Shown: one piece after another, positions 12,090 to 23,548 of the stretch
Layout: each line of letters starts with the position of its first letter
How positions within the stretch are numbered: the stretch's first letter is position 1
Assembly (NCBI GenBank): GCA_027924585.1
Contig: BSBM01000870.1
Span: 5,021,001-5,085,000, forward strand
Direction: 5' to 3'
DNA from: Larix kaempferi
Taxonomy: Eukaryota; Streptophyta; Pinopsida; Pinales; Pinaceae
Length of the DNA: 64,000 nucleotides
Notes under the pieces: model-generated
Databases searched by the model: none
What the model saw: only the letters and a program-made list of their open reading frames with translations
Told to the model about the DNA's origin: nothing
Made by a program: the position numbers and the translations under genes

Positions 12090-13181
12090 GATGCAATGTG
12101 GCCAATGATGCCATCGATGACATGAGATTCCCCTGGTGCATCTTTCCAAGAGGAATTGTTGCGAGGGGCATCAGGTAGTATCGTGTAGAGGTATGTAGAC
12201 TATGTGTAAATAAGGTCAAACTATTGGGCTTTCAGTATGGCCTCTTCTTCGATTTGGGTTCATTCGGATGCCACATCCTTGGCGATGGCTGGTATGAGAT
12301 ATTTCAAGAACAATTCTAAAATTATGCATTCATCTAATTTGATCTTACACAAATTGCAGCGTCTACGCCACTTGTGGATATGGTCCATGATTTGGGTAGC
12401 CATATTTTGTCTGCAAGACAAGATAATATCAACACCAATGTCGTACCAGACTGGTAGTTGGAAGAACTATAGGAAATTCAATGCAAGAGATGCGAAGGTG
12501 GAATGCATCCCATGGGGTTGGTTAATATACCACTTGGATGTAGTGCCATTGAATGTCTATTGTAAGAGGCGTAGGAGAATAGAGTCGTCCACTATGGAGT
12601 TAGAGGAACAACACAAGTGGAAGAACATGATGTGGTTCTGGGGATTGTCACCACCCTTCTCCTCAAACTTGGGGATATACGAATGGATATTGGTAGGAAT
12701 GGGAGGATACATAGGATCATGTTGGATCAGGTCATTAGTCAATCTATCAAAGTTGAGGAGGTTGATACTGGCCATGAATGGAAAACATGCAAGAGCATGT
12801 GACATGGTCAGAAAAAACTGTTTGCTAGCCATGGTGGCGATTATGGGACCACCTACGCTGAATGATAGTGTGTTGGTAGTTTTCATGATAGGGATTATGG
12901 AACCACCCAATAGAGGTGTAGGGAACTGGGTGGAGGGAATTGTACCCCCAAGGGTACTGCTAGTAACCAAAGGGACTATGGTAGGAATGGAACTGATATC
13001 AGTAGGAATGGATCCAATGGAAGAATGCATGGTAGTGTTGGAGGTGGTTCTTGTAGCACTGGGCATGGTGGGTCCCATGGATTTCATGGAAGGAATGGGT
13101 GCCAAGGTGGCAAGGGGGGACACTAGTAGATCCACCGACAACAATCCCTCCGTAAAATAGGTTAGTATTTACACTAGCCAT
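12090..13181 (-). pseudogene. Ty3/gypsy gag (Retrotrans_gag family), broken
   Basis: This is the capsid protein that packages element RNA. The open part is 13144-12557. It contains the capsid-entry block IPKFEEKGGDNPQNHI and the following MFFHL and DDSILLRL stretches typical of plant gypsy gag. The same frame continues to about 12240 through stops, with recognisable segments (SKWYINQP, FFQLPVWYD, HKWRRRCNL, FLKYLIPAIAKDV). The 307-codon + ORF over the same DNA is antisense shadow. The start is uncertain; 13181 or 13144 are the available ATGs. Confidence 0.8.
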
Positions 13182-13199
13182 GGGACTAGATGGATTTGT

Positions 13200-14260
13200 A
13201 TGTATGGGTCACTTTGACTCAGAGGAGTCAAATGTGAAATATGGGCATCGTTATTAAAATATGGGGATGAATTTGTGCATCTCAAGGGTGCACGATGAGG
13301 GGGGTTCAATGGACCGTACTACGGGCTCTGCCTCTATAGTCGACATGAGTGTCTCAAGGAATCAATGGTGAAAAATGTGTAAGTGATAAGGAGCTATGGT
13401 TTGAAAACATGCTCAAAAATCCTAATGCAACCATGTGTGCAAGAGGAGAGATTTTAATTAAAAATGACACTCAAGCCAACAACAAGCTCAAAAACACCTA
13501 CTATAACAATGTGCTACAATAGGGGAGTGGCAATAAAATGCTTAGAATACCAACATGCAACACTTCTAAAAATAAAAAGACTCACTAACCTATAGGGTAT
13601 AGGAGCATGCAAACACCTAACTAAGAGGTGGAAGCTCACGTAGATCGTATCCCCTACAGGGTGATGAAATCCACAATTAAGCAATATGAAATGGAAAACT
13701 AAATGGCTAAGGCATATCCCCCTATCGAGAGGGATCCCGGGTAAAAGATCCCTAGTAAAGAGTGGCAATTAAGCTACCTCAGTCAAAGCACGTCCGGAAA
13801 GGTATCCCACAGCTTTAGTCCTTTGGTCGTTGCATTTATAGTGGTGTTTTGTCCTCTCGGGTTTATATACTCTATTTTGTTAAAATGTAGTGTGCTCTCG
13901 GGTTTATATACAGGGTTTAGTTCTATTTTGTTAAAACATAGTGGGCCCTAGGCCCAACTCTTATGTTTCATTGCCAAACATACAAGCCACAAAGCCAAGG
14001 GTTTAGTTCTGTTTTGTTAAAACATAATGGGCCCTCGGCCCAACTCTTATGTTTCATTACCAAACATACAAACCACAAGCCATGCATGCGGCACATCACA
14101 AGTCCAACAGCAAGACATATGAATACATATACATCGAAATGACTCAATGGAGCACAACTATATGAAGAGTTGGTTTTCACTTTCCTTGATGAATGTGGGA
14201 TTGGACCCACAATAGAAATAATAAATAAATAAAACACAACAAGCTCCAAGGTTTTTCAAC
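13200..14260 (-). other. Probable leader/5' flank of the gypsy element
   Basis: There is no ORF with a recognisable domain. It lies upstream of gag on the minus strand, where the 5' untranslated leader and 5' LTR should be. I could not identify an LTR edge or primer-binding site. It contains the 85-bp tandem repeat listed separately. Confidence 0.35.
13857..14082. repeat. Tandem duplication, about 85-bp unit
   Basis: Two near-identical units start at about 13914 and 13998 (GGGTTTAGTTCTRTTTTG ... AACTCTTATGTTTCATT ... CAAACATACAA). A degenerate partial unit precedes them from 13857. Each unit holds the near-palindrome GGGCCCTNGGCCC. Confidence 0.85.
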
Positions 14261-14386
14261 AGATGATAATTATCTACATGCCAGGTGTTATTGTTCAAAC
14301 TACTAATTAGCACGACCACTAAGCACTAATCTTCCAGGTGTTTACATTATCAACACCAAGTATAAAGTTGTTGAAATTATTTTGAA

Positions 14387-14656
14387 ATGGGAACCGAGAT
14401 AAGGAAGATGTCCTATAAATACATGTATCGTTTTGTAGCCATTCTTCCTTATGTTATGAGGCAGTTAGTTGACAATCAAAGGTGGGATGATTATGTCATT
14501 GAAGTGTATAGCAAGACCGACAATTATGTTGCATTTAAAATGAAAACTATAGTTCCAAAGAAATACTATGAGTGTCCTAATATAGGCATTGTTGCTCAAA
14601 TTGGCCAGTGCCTGCTTGTATTTCCAAGTGTTAGAAAATACCATGTAATAGAATGA
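14387..14656 (+). CDS. Unassigned ORF, 89 codons
   Basis: This ORF has balanced composition and no low-complexity bias. No motif recognised. It could be an exon-sized scrap of a host gene or of a mobile element, or chance. It is followed within 350 bp by another coding-like but broken stretch (14839-15374), which is why it is listed. Confidence 0.25.
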   Translation: MGTEIRKMSYKYMYRFVAILPYVMRQLVDNQRWDDYVIEVYSKTDNYVAFKMKTIVPKKYYECPNIGIVAQIGQCLLVFPSVRKYHVIE

Positions 14657-14838
14657 ATGACCAACTGCTAGAACAAAAAATCACCAAGTGCCAATGATTT
14701 GTCAACTGACAAACATTTTGAGTGCCAACAATACAGAATTATGACATCCAAATATCAAAAGATGAAACCCTCTTGTGCTAAAATGTCAAAGGCATATGCT
14801 CACAGAGCAGTAATCAAATATCCAAATGGTTCGAGTGC

Positions 14839-15374
14839 ATGCTAATTCATATCTCTGAGATGAGAATAGTGAATGGAATGCATTCAAATCAGACAATTTC
14901 TATTGATTTTAAAAAGGTGCAAGAGGTAGTTGAGCCAAATGAAATGGAAAACTATCTTCGATGTGGCTTACTATTCTTAGAAAATTGTTACGTTACCTTG
15001 AAGACCATTTTGATGATAGTTTTGATGCCAAGGAAAGGATGTAGTCCATGTTTCAGAGGTTTTATACAACAAAGGATGCAACTCGAGCAGGAAATCTAAT
15101 ACAAAACTTTGGTGGAATTTCAATCCCAGGAGTCTATGTGGATGATCACTTTTATTTTTGAATGAAACTCTATTGTATTAAAATACATAAACCATGTCAA
15201 GCTGGTGTTGATTTCATTTCTATTATAAACAACTTGAAAAGAGGTGTCAAGCTTGTTTCCTCCAAGTCATCAACAGTTACAAGATTTTTAGGACCGTATC
15301 TTAGCATTCAAATCATAGTTGAGCATTCTCAGGAGCAAAATCAGCAAATAAAATATCATTTCCAGAATATGTAG
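14839..15374 (+). pseudogene. Unassigned coding-like remnant, one frameshift and two stops
   Basis: From about 14839 to 14990 one frame looks coding, then the coding-like character moves to another frame that runs to 15374. That second frame contains YLEDHFDD, FQRFYTTKDATRAG, NFGGISIPGVYVDDHF and QAGVDFISIINNLKRG. A TAG near 15050 and a TGA near 15160 interrupt it. The amino-acid texture (globular, mixed polar/hydrophobic) looks like real protein, but I do not recognise the family. No neighbouring feature explains it. Confidence 0.35.
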
Positions 15375-16930
15375 CAGAATTTTCAATAGATGGAAAAATC
15401 AAGTTATAGATTTGCTTGTGTGGTTAAGTATTGGATACCTAAAACTTGAATAGAAGCAAGTGTCATGACATTGTTAAGGAGATCGCACATCTACATAGGG
15501 TTAAGCAAAATATTGTTTTTCTTAACAAATGTCAAACATAAAATTGCAGGTGTCCATAGTTGATTGGCCATATGAAATTTGTGTCCATTTGCTTGCCCGA
15601 TCGCTCAATTATTACAATTGTTAAAATTCAAGCATTAAAGGAATGAATGTCAAAGAAGAACTAGTGAAATTTTTGGTTTATCCTCAATGAATTTAGAAGA
15701 TTGTGATATTCCTCTATTCATATCTAGAATGACGGAAAGATGTCAAAGAGATGTGACAAGTTGTTTGAGAGTGGTAGAGTATCTAAGGTAGAGGATTAGA
15801 TTTGTCCCATATTTTCAAGCACAGATCACAATCAAAGATATTGTCTCCAGATTTTGTGGAAATCTACTCGAAACAAAGATTACACATATATGGAGCGCCA
15901 AGACGAAAATGAATGAGGGATGCTACAAAAGTTTCTAGTTTAATAGAGAAATCACTCAAACCCTAATATTTTTTTCCAGCTAAATTGAAACTCATCAAAT
16001 CAACTTGGATCTCGAAGATGAGGTAGATTGCCTACAAATTATACTCTACATTATTCGGTTAGCAAAGGATTGATGAGTCATTAACTAAACCCTAAAAGAT
16101 AAGAAGTAGTTGTAGGTGTCGTTAATTTTGTACTTGTTTACTATTTCTGGAAGGAACTGATGAGGTCGAACCCCTATAATCTTAATGTAATAATACTTTA
16201 TATATTTCAATGTGGGGGAAGAGAATGGGTTGGGATTTTTTGGGAAGAAGAAAGAGACCATTTTATGAGTTTAATGAAACTATCAAGAAGAAGTAATGAA
16301 GTTTGGCATATCATAGATTCATGTGATATGTTTTCCTAGTATGTATTTCTTATGTGTGAATGTGTTCCTATCTTAGTAATTCACTTTGTGTATTATATTT
16401 AGTATTTGAATAAGAGTAAATGATTCATAATTCATCCTCCATTCTCTAATTTTATAGGATTCAACTATTTTCACCATTCTCCTCTAAAGTCATTGTAGAA
16501 CTCATCCATTTATATATGCTATACCTTGATGGAATCTATTTCTCTCATCAACTTACAGCTTATGGATGATTTAAAGGTCTAAGGAAAGTTTATTTGTCTT
16601 GCTTATGAGATTTTCCTACTTCTATAACTAGTTTCTTGATATTTTTCATTAAGTTGAAATCAAATAGACTCCATGCCCAATGGTTCTTTCTTCAACATTA
16701 TAAACCACATTATAAAACCCCTACCTCATTGAATATTTGGCCACTATGTTTCATCATATGAGTTTCTCTTGAAGTGACATTGGACATCAGACTCATAGAG
16801 GTAGCCCCCTCTGGTTGGAAAGGCCAATTTTCAACCTAAATATTGGTTTGAGGTTACCTTGGGAGATTTCTTCCATAGCCAAAGCAAATTTATAAGCGAT
16901 AACATCCCCCTACATCCCTAGCTATATATA
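15375..16930. other. Non-coding, no feature seen
   Basis: No ORF of note, no repeat above background and no RNA gene recognised. The base composition is ordinary AT-rich. Confidence 0.5.
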
Positions 16931-17130
16931 TATATCCCTTTATTTCGATGCACTCTATCTTTATCTCTGTCTACCCCTCTCTCTCCTTAATCCCACTGAC
17001 TTCCCCCATTCTCTCTCTCCCCCTATATCACTCTCTCTCAAGCTACCTCTCTCCCCCTTCCACTACCATCTCTCTCTTTAACTCTTTTCTTATCCCTTCC
17101 ACACTCCCTCCCTCTCCCTCCTTCTATATA

Positions 17131-17161
<31 letters not shown>

Positions 17162-17276
17162 AGAAATCACTCCCTTGCTACCCCATCCCCTTCTTTCACT
17201 ACCTCTCTTGAAATTTTTCCCACCCTCCCTCCTTATCCATATGTATCCTTCCCTCCTCATCCTATATCTCTCTCAA

Positions 17277-17317
<41 letters not shown>

Positions 17318-17673
17318 ATATCCCCTTACATCACTCTCTCTCTCTCCCTCATTTACTCTTGCTACTCTCTCTCTCTCTGCCTCTCTTCCCCCTACTCTCT
17401 CTCTCTCTCTTTCTCTATCCCCATTGCCACTCCCTCCTTATCTCTTCTTCTCCACCTATACTTATCTATCTCCCCCTCCATCCCGGGCTATATATTTATT
17501 TCCCTTTCTTTCCCCACCCTCTATATTTATTTTTATCTACCCTTCTCTCTCCCTATTCCCCTCAACTTCCCCCACTCTCTGTTCCCTCTCTCTCTCTCTC
17601 TCAATCACTCTCTCAATCACTATCTCTCCCCCCCTATATCACTCTCTCTCGCAAGTTATCTCTTTTTCCCTTC

Positions 17674-17706
<33 letters not shown>

Positions 17707-17955
17707 ACTATTTACTTATCCCTTCCACACCCCCTCTCTCTCCTTCCTTCTATCTCACGTGCTCTCTCTCTCCCACGACCACTCCCTTGCTACCCCCTCT
17801 TCTTCCTTAACTATCTCTCTCACTTTTTTTCCCACCCTCCCTCCTTATACATCCATCTCCTTTCCTCCTCCTTGTTGTGCCCCAAAATAACCTCTTTTTT
17901 CCCACACTTATCTATACCTTTTTCCCTGTTTTGCTTCACCTTTCCATAACCTAAG
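16930..17955. repeat. Pyrimidine-rich (CT) tract, about 1 kb
   Basis: The + strand is almost entirely C and T with interspersed A. It includes pure (CT)n runs, for example near 17140-17160, 17280-17310 and 17678-17704. Imperfect longer repeats (CTCCCTCCTTAT, CACTCTCTCTC) recur. The long + ORFs here (Ser/Leu/Pro-rich) are by-products of the composition. Confidence 0.9.
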
Positions 17956-19008
17956 CAAATATCTTCCTAAGCAGAGCATAGATTGCAACAGGTATAATTT
18001 ATTATTGCTTCATTTCATTAATGCTTAATTTTTTTGGTTATGAACTCTATCTTTTGATTTATGCTAATATGAATTGACTTGACAAAGATAGTTTAGAAGC
18101 CTTGGAAAGACCACAGGTGTAGTAGCTCGCTAAACCTTTGGAGAATAGGCATACGTGGCTCCAGTTGTTCCTTCCTAAGTATGGTTCCACAAATTGCTAT
18201 GACAGTTTGAGTGTTCCTCCATAAGGCCAGCTGTGGCTGGGCCACGACAGAGCATCCAATTAATCATCCAGTCCAATTAGTTATAATCTATTTCAGTTTT
18301 CTAACAGCATGTAATGGCTCAGGCCTAAACAAAATGATCTCATTCAAGTTCATTTATGGCTGCAACTGTTCTATTGTAATTCGATAGCCTGAATATTGTA
18401 GGTCTTCATGGCTTCCCGATATTAGTGGAATGAATTCATGTCATTTTTGTATAAATGTAAAGAGGCGTTCTGAGCCTAGGGTTGGCTAATTAACATTTGA
18501 TCATGAGAGCTGTAACAGGGTATTGTGACTGTGATTCACTATTTTATTACAAGGAGCAGAGTTATTTATATCTTTGTGTTTTAATTTGTGCTAGTTCACG
18601 ACATCTCTTTTAGAAGGCCAGGGCCCACCTTCTCATAGAGATTGCCGATTTAGGTAGATGTGTAGTTCATTTCAGTTATTTTCAGTGTGGAATTACAATA
18701 GGTATATTTTCAGTTAGCTGCAACAGTAGATTGTTTATGAATTGCATTTCCTTTGGTGTGACAATCGACTGTGTAGGTTATTTTTCCTTTGATGCAAAGT
18801 GTGTTAGTTAGCTATTACAGTCAAGCTCAGCTCTGATTCCTTTCAATCATTTATATTTCTTAGGATTTCCAATTTAGTCAAAGTATGGTTCAAGTTTAAT
18901 TCTATTTCTTCACTGCTATTTATCTTTCTTAGAACTTATTAGATTAGACATGTTATGATCGAGTTACAGTAGTTGATAGTTGAATTAGATGGGATGTGAT
19001 TGGATAGT
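17956..19008. other. Non-coding, no feature seen
   Basis: No ORF or repeat that I can support. The sequence is unremarkable up to the LTR candidate that begins at 19009. Confidence 0.5.
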
Positions 19009-19383
19009 TGTTAGGAAGCCATGTCTTTACTTTGTTAGTATATTGTTGTTGGGCGCATATGCTTTGTAAGTCATCCTGTAGTATTTGTTGATCAATAGTT
19101 TGTGTTATTGTTGTTGGCGCATATCCTTTGTAAGTCGCCCGTAGTATTGTTGATCCATAGTTTGTAGTGGCCCATGGTTTTGACCGATAGTATTGGCGCC
19201 TAGACTTAGTATATAAGTGTGTGTTGAGACCTATGAAGGCACCATGAAGTTATTTGTATTGAGCTTGCTCATAGGAGGTTACCCCCTCGAAGTGGCCTGT
19301 GATCAATATAAAAGTGACTCTGAGTTCTTTCATTTCTATTATTTCGTATATTCTTATTAATTAATTGTTGCAGGTGCTTCACA
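19009..19383 (+). repeat. LTR candidate (+ strand) with primer-binding site after it
   Basis: It starts TGTTAGGAAGCC and ends ...CTTCACA, two bases before TGGTATTAGAGC, which differs at one base from the tRNA-Met primer site TGGTATCAGAGC. A TATA box TATATAAG is at 19210-19217. A second LTR was not found. It is therefore a 5' LTR of a truncated element, or a relic. Confidence 0.6.
19042..19166 (+). repeat. Tandem duplication (65-bp period) in the LTR upstream of TATA
   Basis: Units start at 19042 and 19107 (ATTGTTGTTGG, GCGCATAT-CTTTGTAAGTC, TGTTGATC-ATAGTTTG). The duplication lies in the putative U3, 45 bp upstream of the TATA box. That is where duplicated enhancer blocks are often found in LTRs. 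Confidence 0.8.
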
Positions 19384-19400
19384 TCTGGTATTAGAGCACT
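19384..19400 (+). promoter_or_regulatory. Primer-binding site (tRNA-Met type)
   Basis: TGGTATTAGAGC at 19386-19397 is complementary to the 3' end of initiator tRNA-Met except for one base. It follows the LTR end by two bases. Confidence 0.65.
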
Positions 19401-19599
19401 TTCTTGGGCTCCCTGGGTGAAATTTCTGCCAATTGTTTTTTTTGCATCTGTTGTAGGTTCGGATTTGGGAATAATACCTATCTGCTTAACTGTGGGAAGT
19501 ACTTGGGAATAAACCCTAAAACTCATTGTGAGGAGTACCACAGGAACCCCGAAGTAGCTGGCCCATTGAGAGGACCTACCAGCGAAAAGGGCAATGAAT

Positions 19600-21395
19600 G
19601 GTGTGTAGGAGGTTAGGGGGGATCTTTGCAACTTTTCATGAAGTTGCGCTATCTCTGTCTTGGATTCTTGGAGGGCACTTTGAGTGCTTCTCAAATAATA
19701 TTGGGTGGCCATCAATTCATAATTTAGCTTGTGGATCTCTTCGTCATCCTTCAAGGATTCACCATGAAACAATTCTACAAGCTCCAACAAATTGTCTCTA
19801 TCAGAAAGCAGATTCATAAAATTTCTCTTAATGCTTGTCATGGCTTTCTGAAACTCTTCCATGTCTCTCATGGAAGAATGCTCCCCCAAATTCAAACAAA
19901 GGCTATTCATTAAAGCATGGGTGTCATTGAGTGTTTTAAGGGATTCTTGGATCTTTCATTCATCTTCAGTGTCCCTTCAAGGAAATGAGGTTTTGGCATA
20001 TGGACCTTCTCTTCTTCTAGCTTCCTAGGATCAACTTCAATTGATTATGTTGAAGTTATGAAAGCTGATCCATATTTTGGGGATGCAATATATTCATATT
20101 TCATATCATGAATATCAAATCTTTGGCTGCAAATGCGGTGCTCATTCATCTCTGGGGCACCAGTAAGGCTTTCCCTCCAATTTTCAGCCCTCCCCAATTC
20201 AGGATTCTCAATCCCTGGGGGTTCAACCAAGCCCATCTTCTCCTCTGAAGTGGCTTCCCCAGCATACTGACACATAGGCATATAAAAATCAGAACTTACA
20301 AAATTCCCATGTGTATGTTCTTCTTGATCCCCAATGTTTTCATTTTTAATGGTCCAGTTAAGGAAATAAGTTCTTGCAGATGAACTTCTTCTTCTTGTTC
20401 TTGCAATTCAGCCTTCTCAAAGTCATGAACCCCAACACCTAAGGGCCCAACTAAGCCAATATTCTCACTGGAAGTGGATTCCATTTGGGGATGCAACAAA
20501 TTCATAGAGAAATAATATTTTGAATCATAACTTTGTGCCCAATTCTCCTCATCAGGTAGTGTGTTTATGGCAGCATGCTCCTTCTGCAACTTCCTTGGAT
20601 CACACCCAACTGATATGATCTTGTCTTCTGCTTCACTATGGATTTCAAGTGGTAACTGTGATTCTGATTTATGTCCTTCTTTTGGATCTGATCCAAAATA
20701 TATCTCACCACCCTTAACCAAATCACCTTCCTTTGCAGTGATAATGAAATCACCAACAAAGAAATACGAATGTCTTGAAGTGGAATCTCTTTCCACACTA
20801 TTCATAACTTTGGCACCTTTGGCTTGGTCCTTGGATTCTTATTCTTCTCTATCATCCTCCTCCAAGTGGCTTGTGGCTTATTCAGCTTCATGGCTACCAC
20901 AATCATGTTGACTTATGCATTCTTCATGCTCTTCTGAAGGTTGATCCCCCACTGTGGATCCTTCTTCCATTTTGTCAACAACCTCATGATTGGTTCTTGG
21001 GACTTGATTCTACCAAAATGATGAAGCTTCCTCCTTGGTTGTTTTAGGGTCAATATTATTGGAGGCTCTTCTTGAAGAGGATCCCATAATTATCAAGAAG
21101 TGTGAAACCACTGAATCCAATGAAGCTTCAAATTTCTTCATTCTCTCTTCCTCGAAAAGTTGATCTTTGACTGTGGAACATGCAACCTTTCCCTGAATAA
21201 GGATATCAGAATAACCATAGTCTCTTCTACCAATCATGATCTCATGGGAGATGCTTGTGGGAGGTACTTCTTGGAAATTTTCTTCCTCATACTGTCTGTA
21301 GTACTCTTCATATTTCTCATCATAATCTTCATCATACTCCTCATAAAATAATCATCAAAGTAAGAATCTTCTTCACCGCTCATGGACATGGCTAC
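19600..21395 (-). pseudogene. Acidic, coiled-coil gag-like reading frame, broken
   Basis: Minus-strand coding-like DNA starts at an ATG near 21389. That start lies about 70 bp after a primer-binding-site-like sequence. The N-terminus is extremely acidic and Tyr-rich (a run of D/E/Y at about 21340-21270, reached by a frameshift). Then follow ILIQGKVACSTVKDQLFEEER, a region with two diverged copies of an xGLVxPxG block (about 20450 and 20235), and a heptad-like coiled coil at 19910-19622. Open pieces are 21237-21010, 20805-20296, 20281-20045 and 19910-19600. There is no zinc knuckle, protease or RT. Position after an LTR and primer site suggests a gag of an LTR element, but it does not resemble Retrotrans_gag or UBN2. 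A different host or element protein is possible. Confidence 0.45.
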
Positions 21396-21444
21396 AATTC
21401 CAACAAATTAAGGGTATTCTTTCCATAGGAGTAGAGGAAAGAGC

Positions 21445-21460
21445 TCTAATAGCACTGTAA
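21445..21460 (-). promoter_or_regulatory. Possible primer-binding site (- strand)
   Basis: The minus strand reads ATTACAG then TGCTATTAGAGCTC, a 12 of 14 match to the tRNA-Met site TGGTATCAGAGCTC. It lies just after the left end of the LTR candidate and just before the gag-like start. Confidence 0.45.
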
Positions 21461-23548
21461 TATCCCAGCCAATAATTGGCCAGAATACTAACTCCAAATT
21501 CCAAATTGTTCAATATTTTCACTTGCAATTTTAAACAATTTCTTATGGTGAGTAGGGTGGAAGTGAGGAGTACTGATTCACTGATCAAGGATGGTAGGGA
21601 TGACTTTTGATTCTGGATTTTATATGGGACATGTGAATCATAAAGATAATTCAAGGATATTCACTGAGTCCTATGCATAAGGTACTAGATCCTTTCACTT
21701 TTCAGCAATAGACAATATGTTGCCTACTTCGAGGCTTCCTGGGATTCCAGCATATGCATACTAGACTGGGAGTTGGTTCTAGATTGAAGTAAGGTTTATA
21801 TAAGTCAATATAATCAATAAAACATATGGTTTCATGTTTCATATTAGTTTGGGAGGCTACATATAAATTTGGAGGAAAACTAGTCAAGGGCGCTACTGGG
21901 GATTGGACGGGTAGGATATTTCCAGGCTTTTCCAAACAAGCTGTAATGCACCCAAAAACTTAGGAATAGGGAATACAGGTCTTTATTACTGTTATTATGA
22001 CCACATAGTATCATTATATAAGAAAAATAATCCCAGGATGCAACATACAAGAAGATTTGCTAAAACTAGTCAATAAATGAGGCTCAATGAGCTAGTCTTG
22101 AGATCTGAAGGGTAATAACTCATTAAACAAATGTCATACTCCATTTTTCAAACTTTAATGGTTATTTTATAACTTAATTTAACATTTAGGGTCTAATAAT
22201 AGGTTTACATAAATATCTCTCAAATATTATGTCTCCTCCATTAACTCCAATTCCCACAAAGCTTGAATAGCTAGTCTTGATCTCTAGAAGTTCCAAAGAC
22301 ACCAATAAATTAAAATATCAGACATAAAATATATATTAACCTCTGATATCATATTAATATTCTTTGTAATTCTAAATCAGATTTATGGAAGAAGTATTAC
22401 AGTTAGTTTCACCCACAGTGCATTAGGAGGCCTCCAAGAGCTAGTTTTCCCCCACAAGGAAGGAGAAAGGGATCGAGGAAGGAAGAAGGGTATGATCTAT
22501 GATATATATGAGTGATGAGATTCTATAGGTGAAAAAAATATCACATGGGGTGTGCACTTCCTTTTTGTGAATGACTGGGCTCCTCCTTCAAGAATGGGAG
22601 ATTTCTCCCCACTGGATCCGCCAATTGTCTTCACCTCAAGCACTTTTGAGTGATGGAAACTCTTCTGATGTCTGAATGGTATTCAAGTGTGGATGATGAA
22701 CCTCTGATCAGTAGCAACATGAACCTATGGAATTATACTGGAAACCTATCAAGAACTTGGGGCACATCTCCCAAGGTTGTCGAGGCACATCTCTCAACAC
22801 TAGAGAAGCTTAGAGCTCTCAAGCAAAATTCTCAAATGATCAAAAGTTGTGAATGGGAGTTGGAAACATTATTTTATAGAATTCATGTTGAACTTTTGAG
22901 AAAGTTACTTGGCTTGGTGACCTGTGAGAATAGGTCACCTATGAGTGGGTAACCTTCCTTTTCCTTTGCTTGATGTCTTTCCTTCATTTTGGAAACTGCC
23001 ATCCCTTTGTTTCTTGCTTTTCTCTGACATTCCCTTTATTCTTTTTAGCAAAAGTGCTCTCTTTGCTTTTTCTTATCGTTTCCATTTTCTTGATTTTAGC
23101 AACTCTTACATATTTCCTTCTTTTTTTCTTTTTCTAAATCCACAAGTTGCTTTAGCCATATTTCTATTTTCTGGCCTCCTGTTCAAATTTAGCAACATTA
23201 TCCTCAAGGGGGGCGCCCTCTTGGCCCACTTGCACACATATTGGAAAATTCGATTACAAATATTAATTAAAAACTAAATAATCCAACACTCCAACATTAA
23301 AATAATTAAATAATTATTTAACTATAGGCCTGGCTCAAAATTCCCCAATTAATTAATAATTCACCTTAGATACTTATTTTGGGGATTAATATCTTTAGGG
23401 GGGCCTACCTTATCCATTTAATCACCCAAATATACCCTTAGGCATATTCCATAAGATAATTTCCACATTCACCCATTAATTAATTAATGCCTAGGTGACT
23501 TAGGCCAAAATCACCCCCATGGACCATAGCAAAAATTGGGGACATGAC
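21455..23548 (-). repeat. Long LTR candidate (- strand)
   Basis: Read on the minus strand it begins TGTCATGTCCCCAATTTTTG at 23548 and would end ...ATATTACA at about 21455, before the primer site. A TATA-like CTATAAAATA is near 22880. Much of it (22600-23548) is related in order and motif to 44780-45545, which begins TGTCATGTTCC on the same strand. A length near 2.1 kb is long but within the range for gypsy LTRs. The inner boundary is the uncertain part. Confidence 0.4.

Larger units (their letters stand above)
6505..13181 (-). mobile_element. Decayed Ty3/gypsy retrotransposon (Tat-like), internal region
   Basis: On the minus strand, right to left, the order is gag, proline-rich linker, zinc knuckle, protease, RT, RNase H, integrase. 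Integrase last is the Ty3/gypsy order. The RT block ACPKYNFPTPF and the protease block LDYNLILGRS resemble the plant Tat/Ogre-Athila branch of non-chromodomain gypsy elements; that lineage assignment is inference. No long open frame survives: stops and frameshifts occur in every domain. No LTR pair was found, so the element ends are undefined. Confidence 0.85.

Noticed and set aside
12237-13160. 307-codon plus-strand ORF
   Set aside because: It is antisense to gypsy gag, whose minus-strand frame carries recognisable capsid motifs. The plus frame has none.
16948-17949. Ser/Leu/Pro-rich plus-strand ORFs
   Set aside because: By-product of the CT-rich tract; two overlapping frames are equally open.
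19404-19913. Plus-strand ORFs after the LTR candidate
   Set aside because: They overlap the antisense coiled-coil frame and lack gag motifs.
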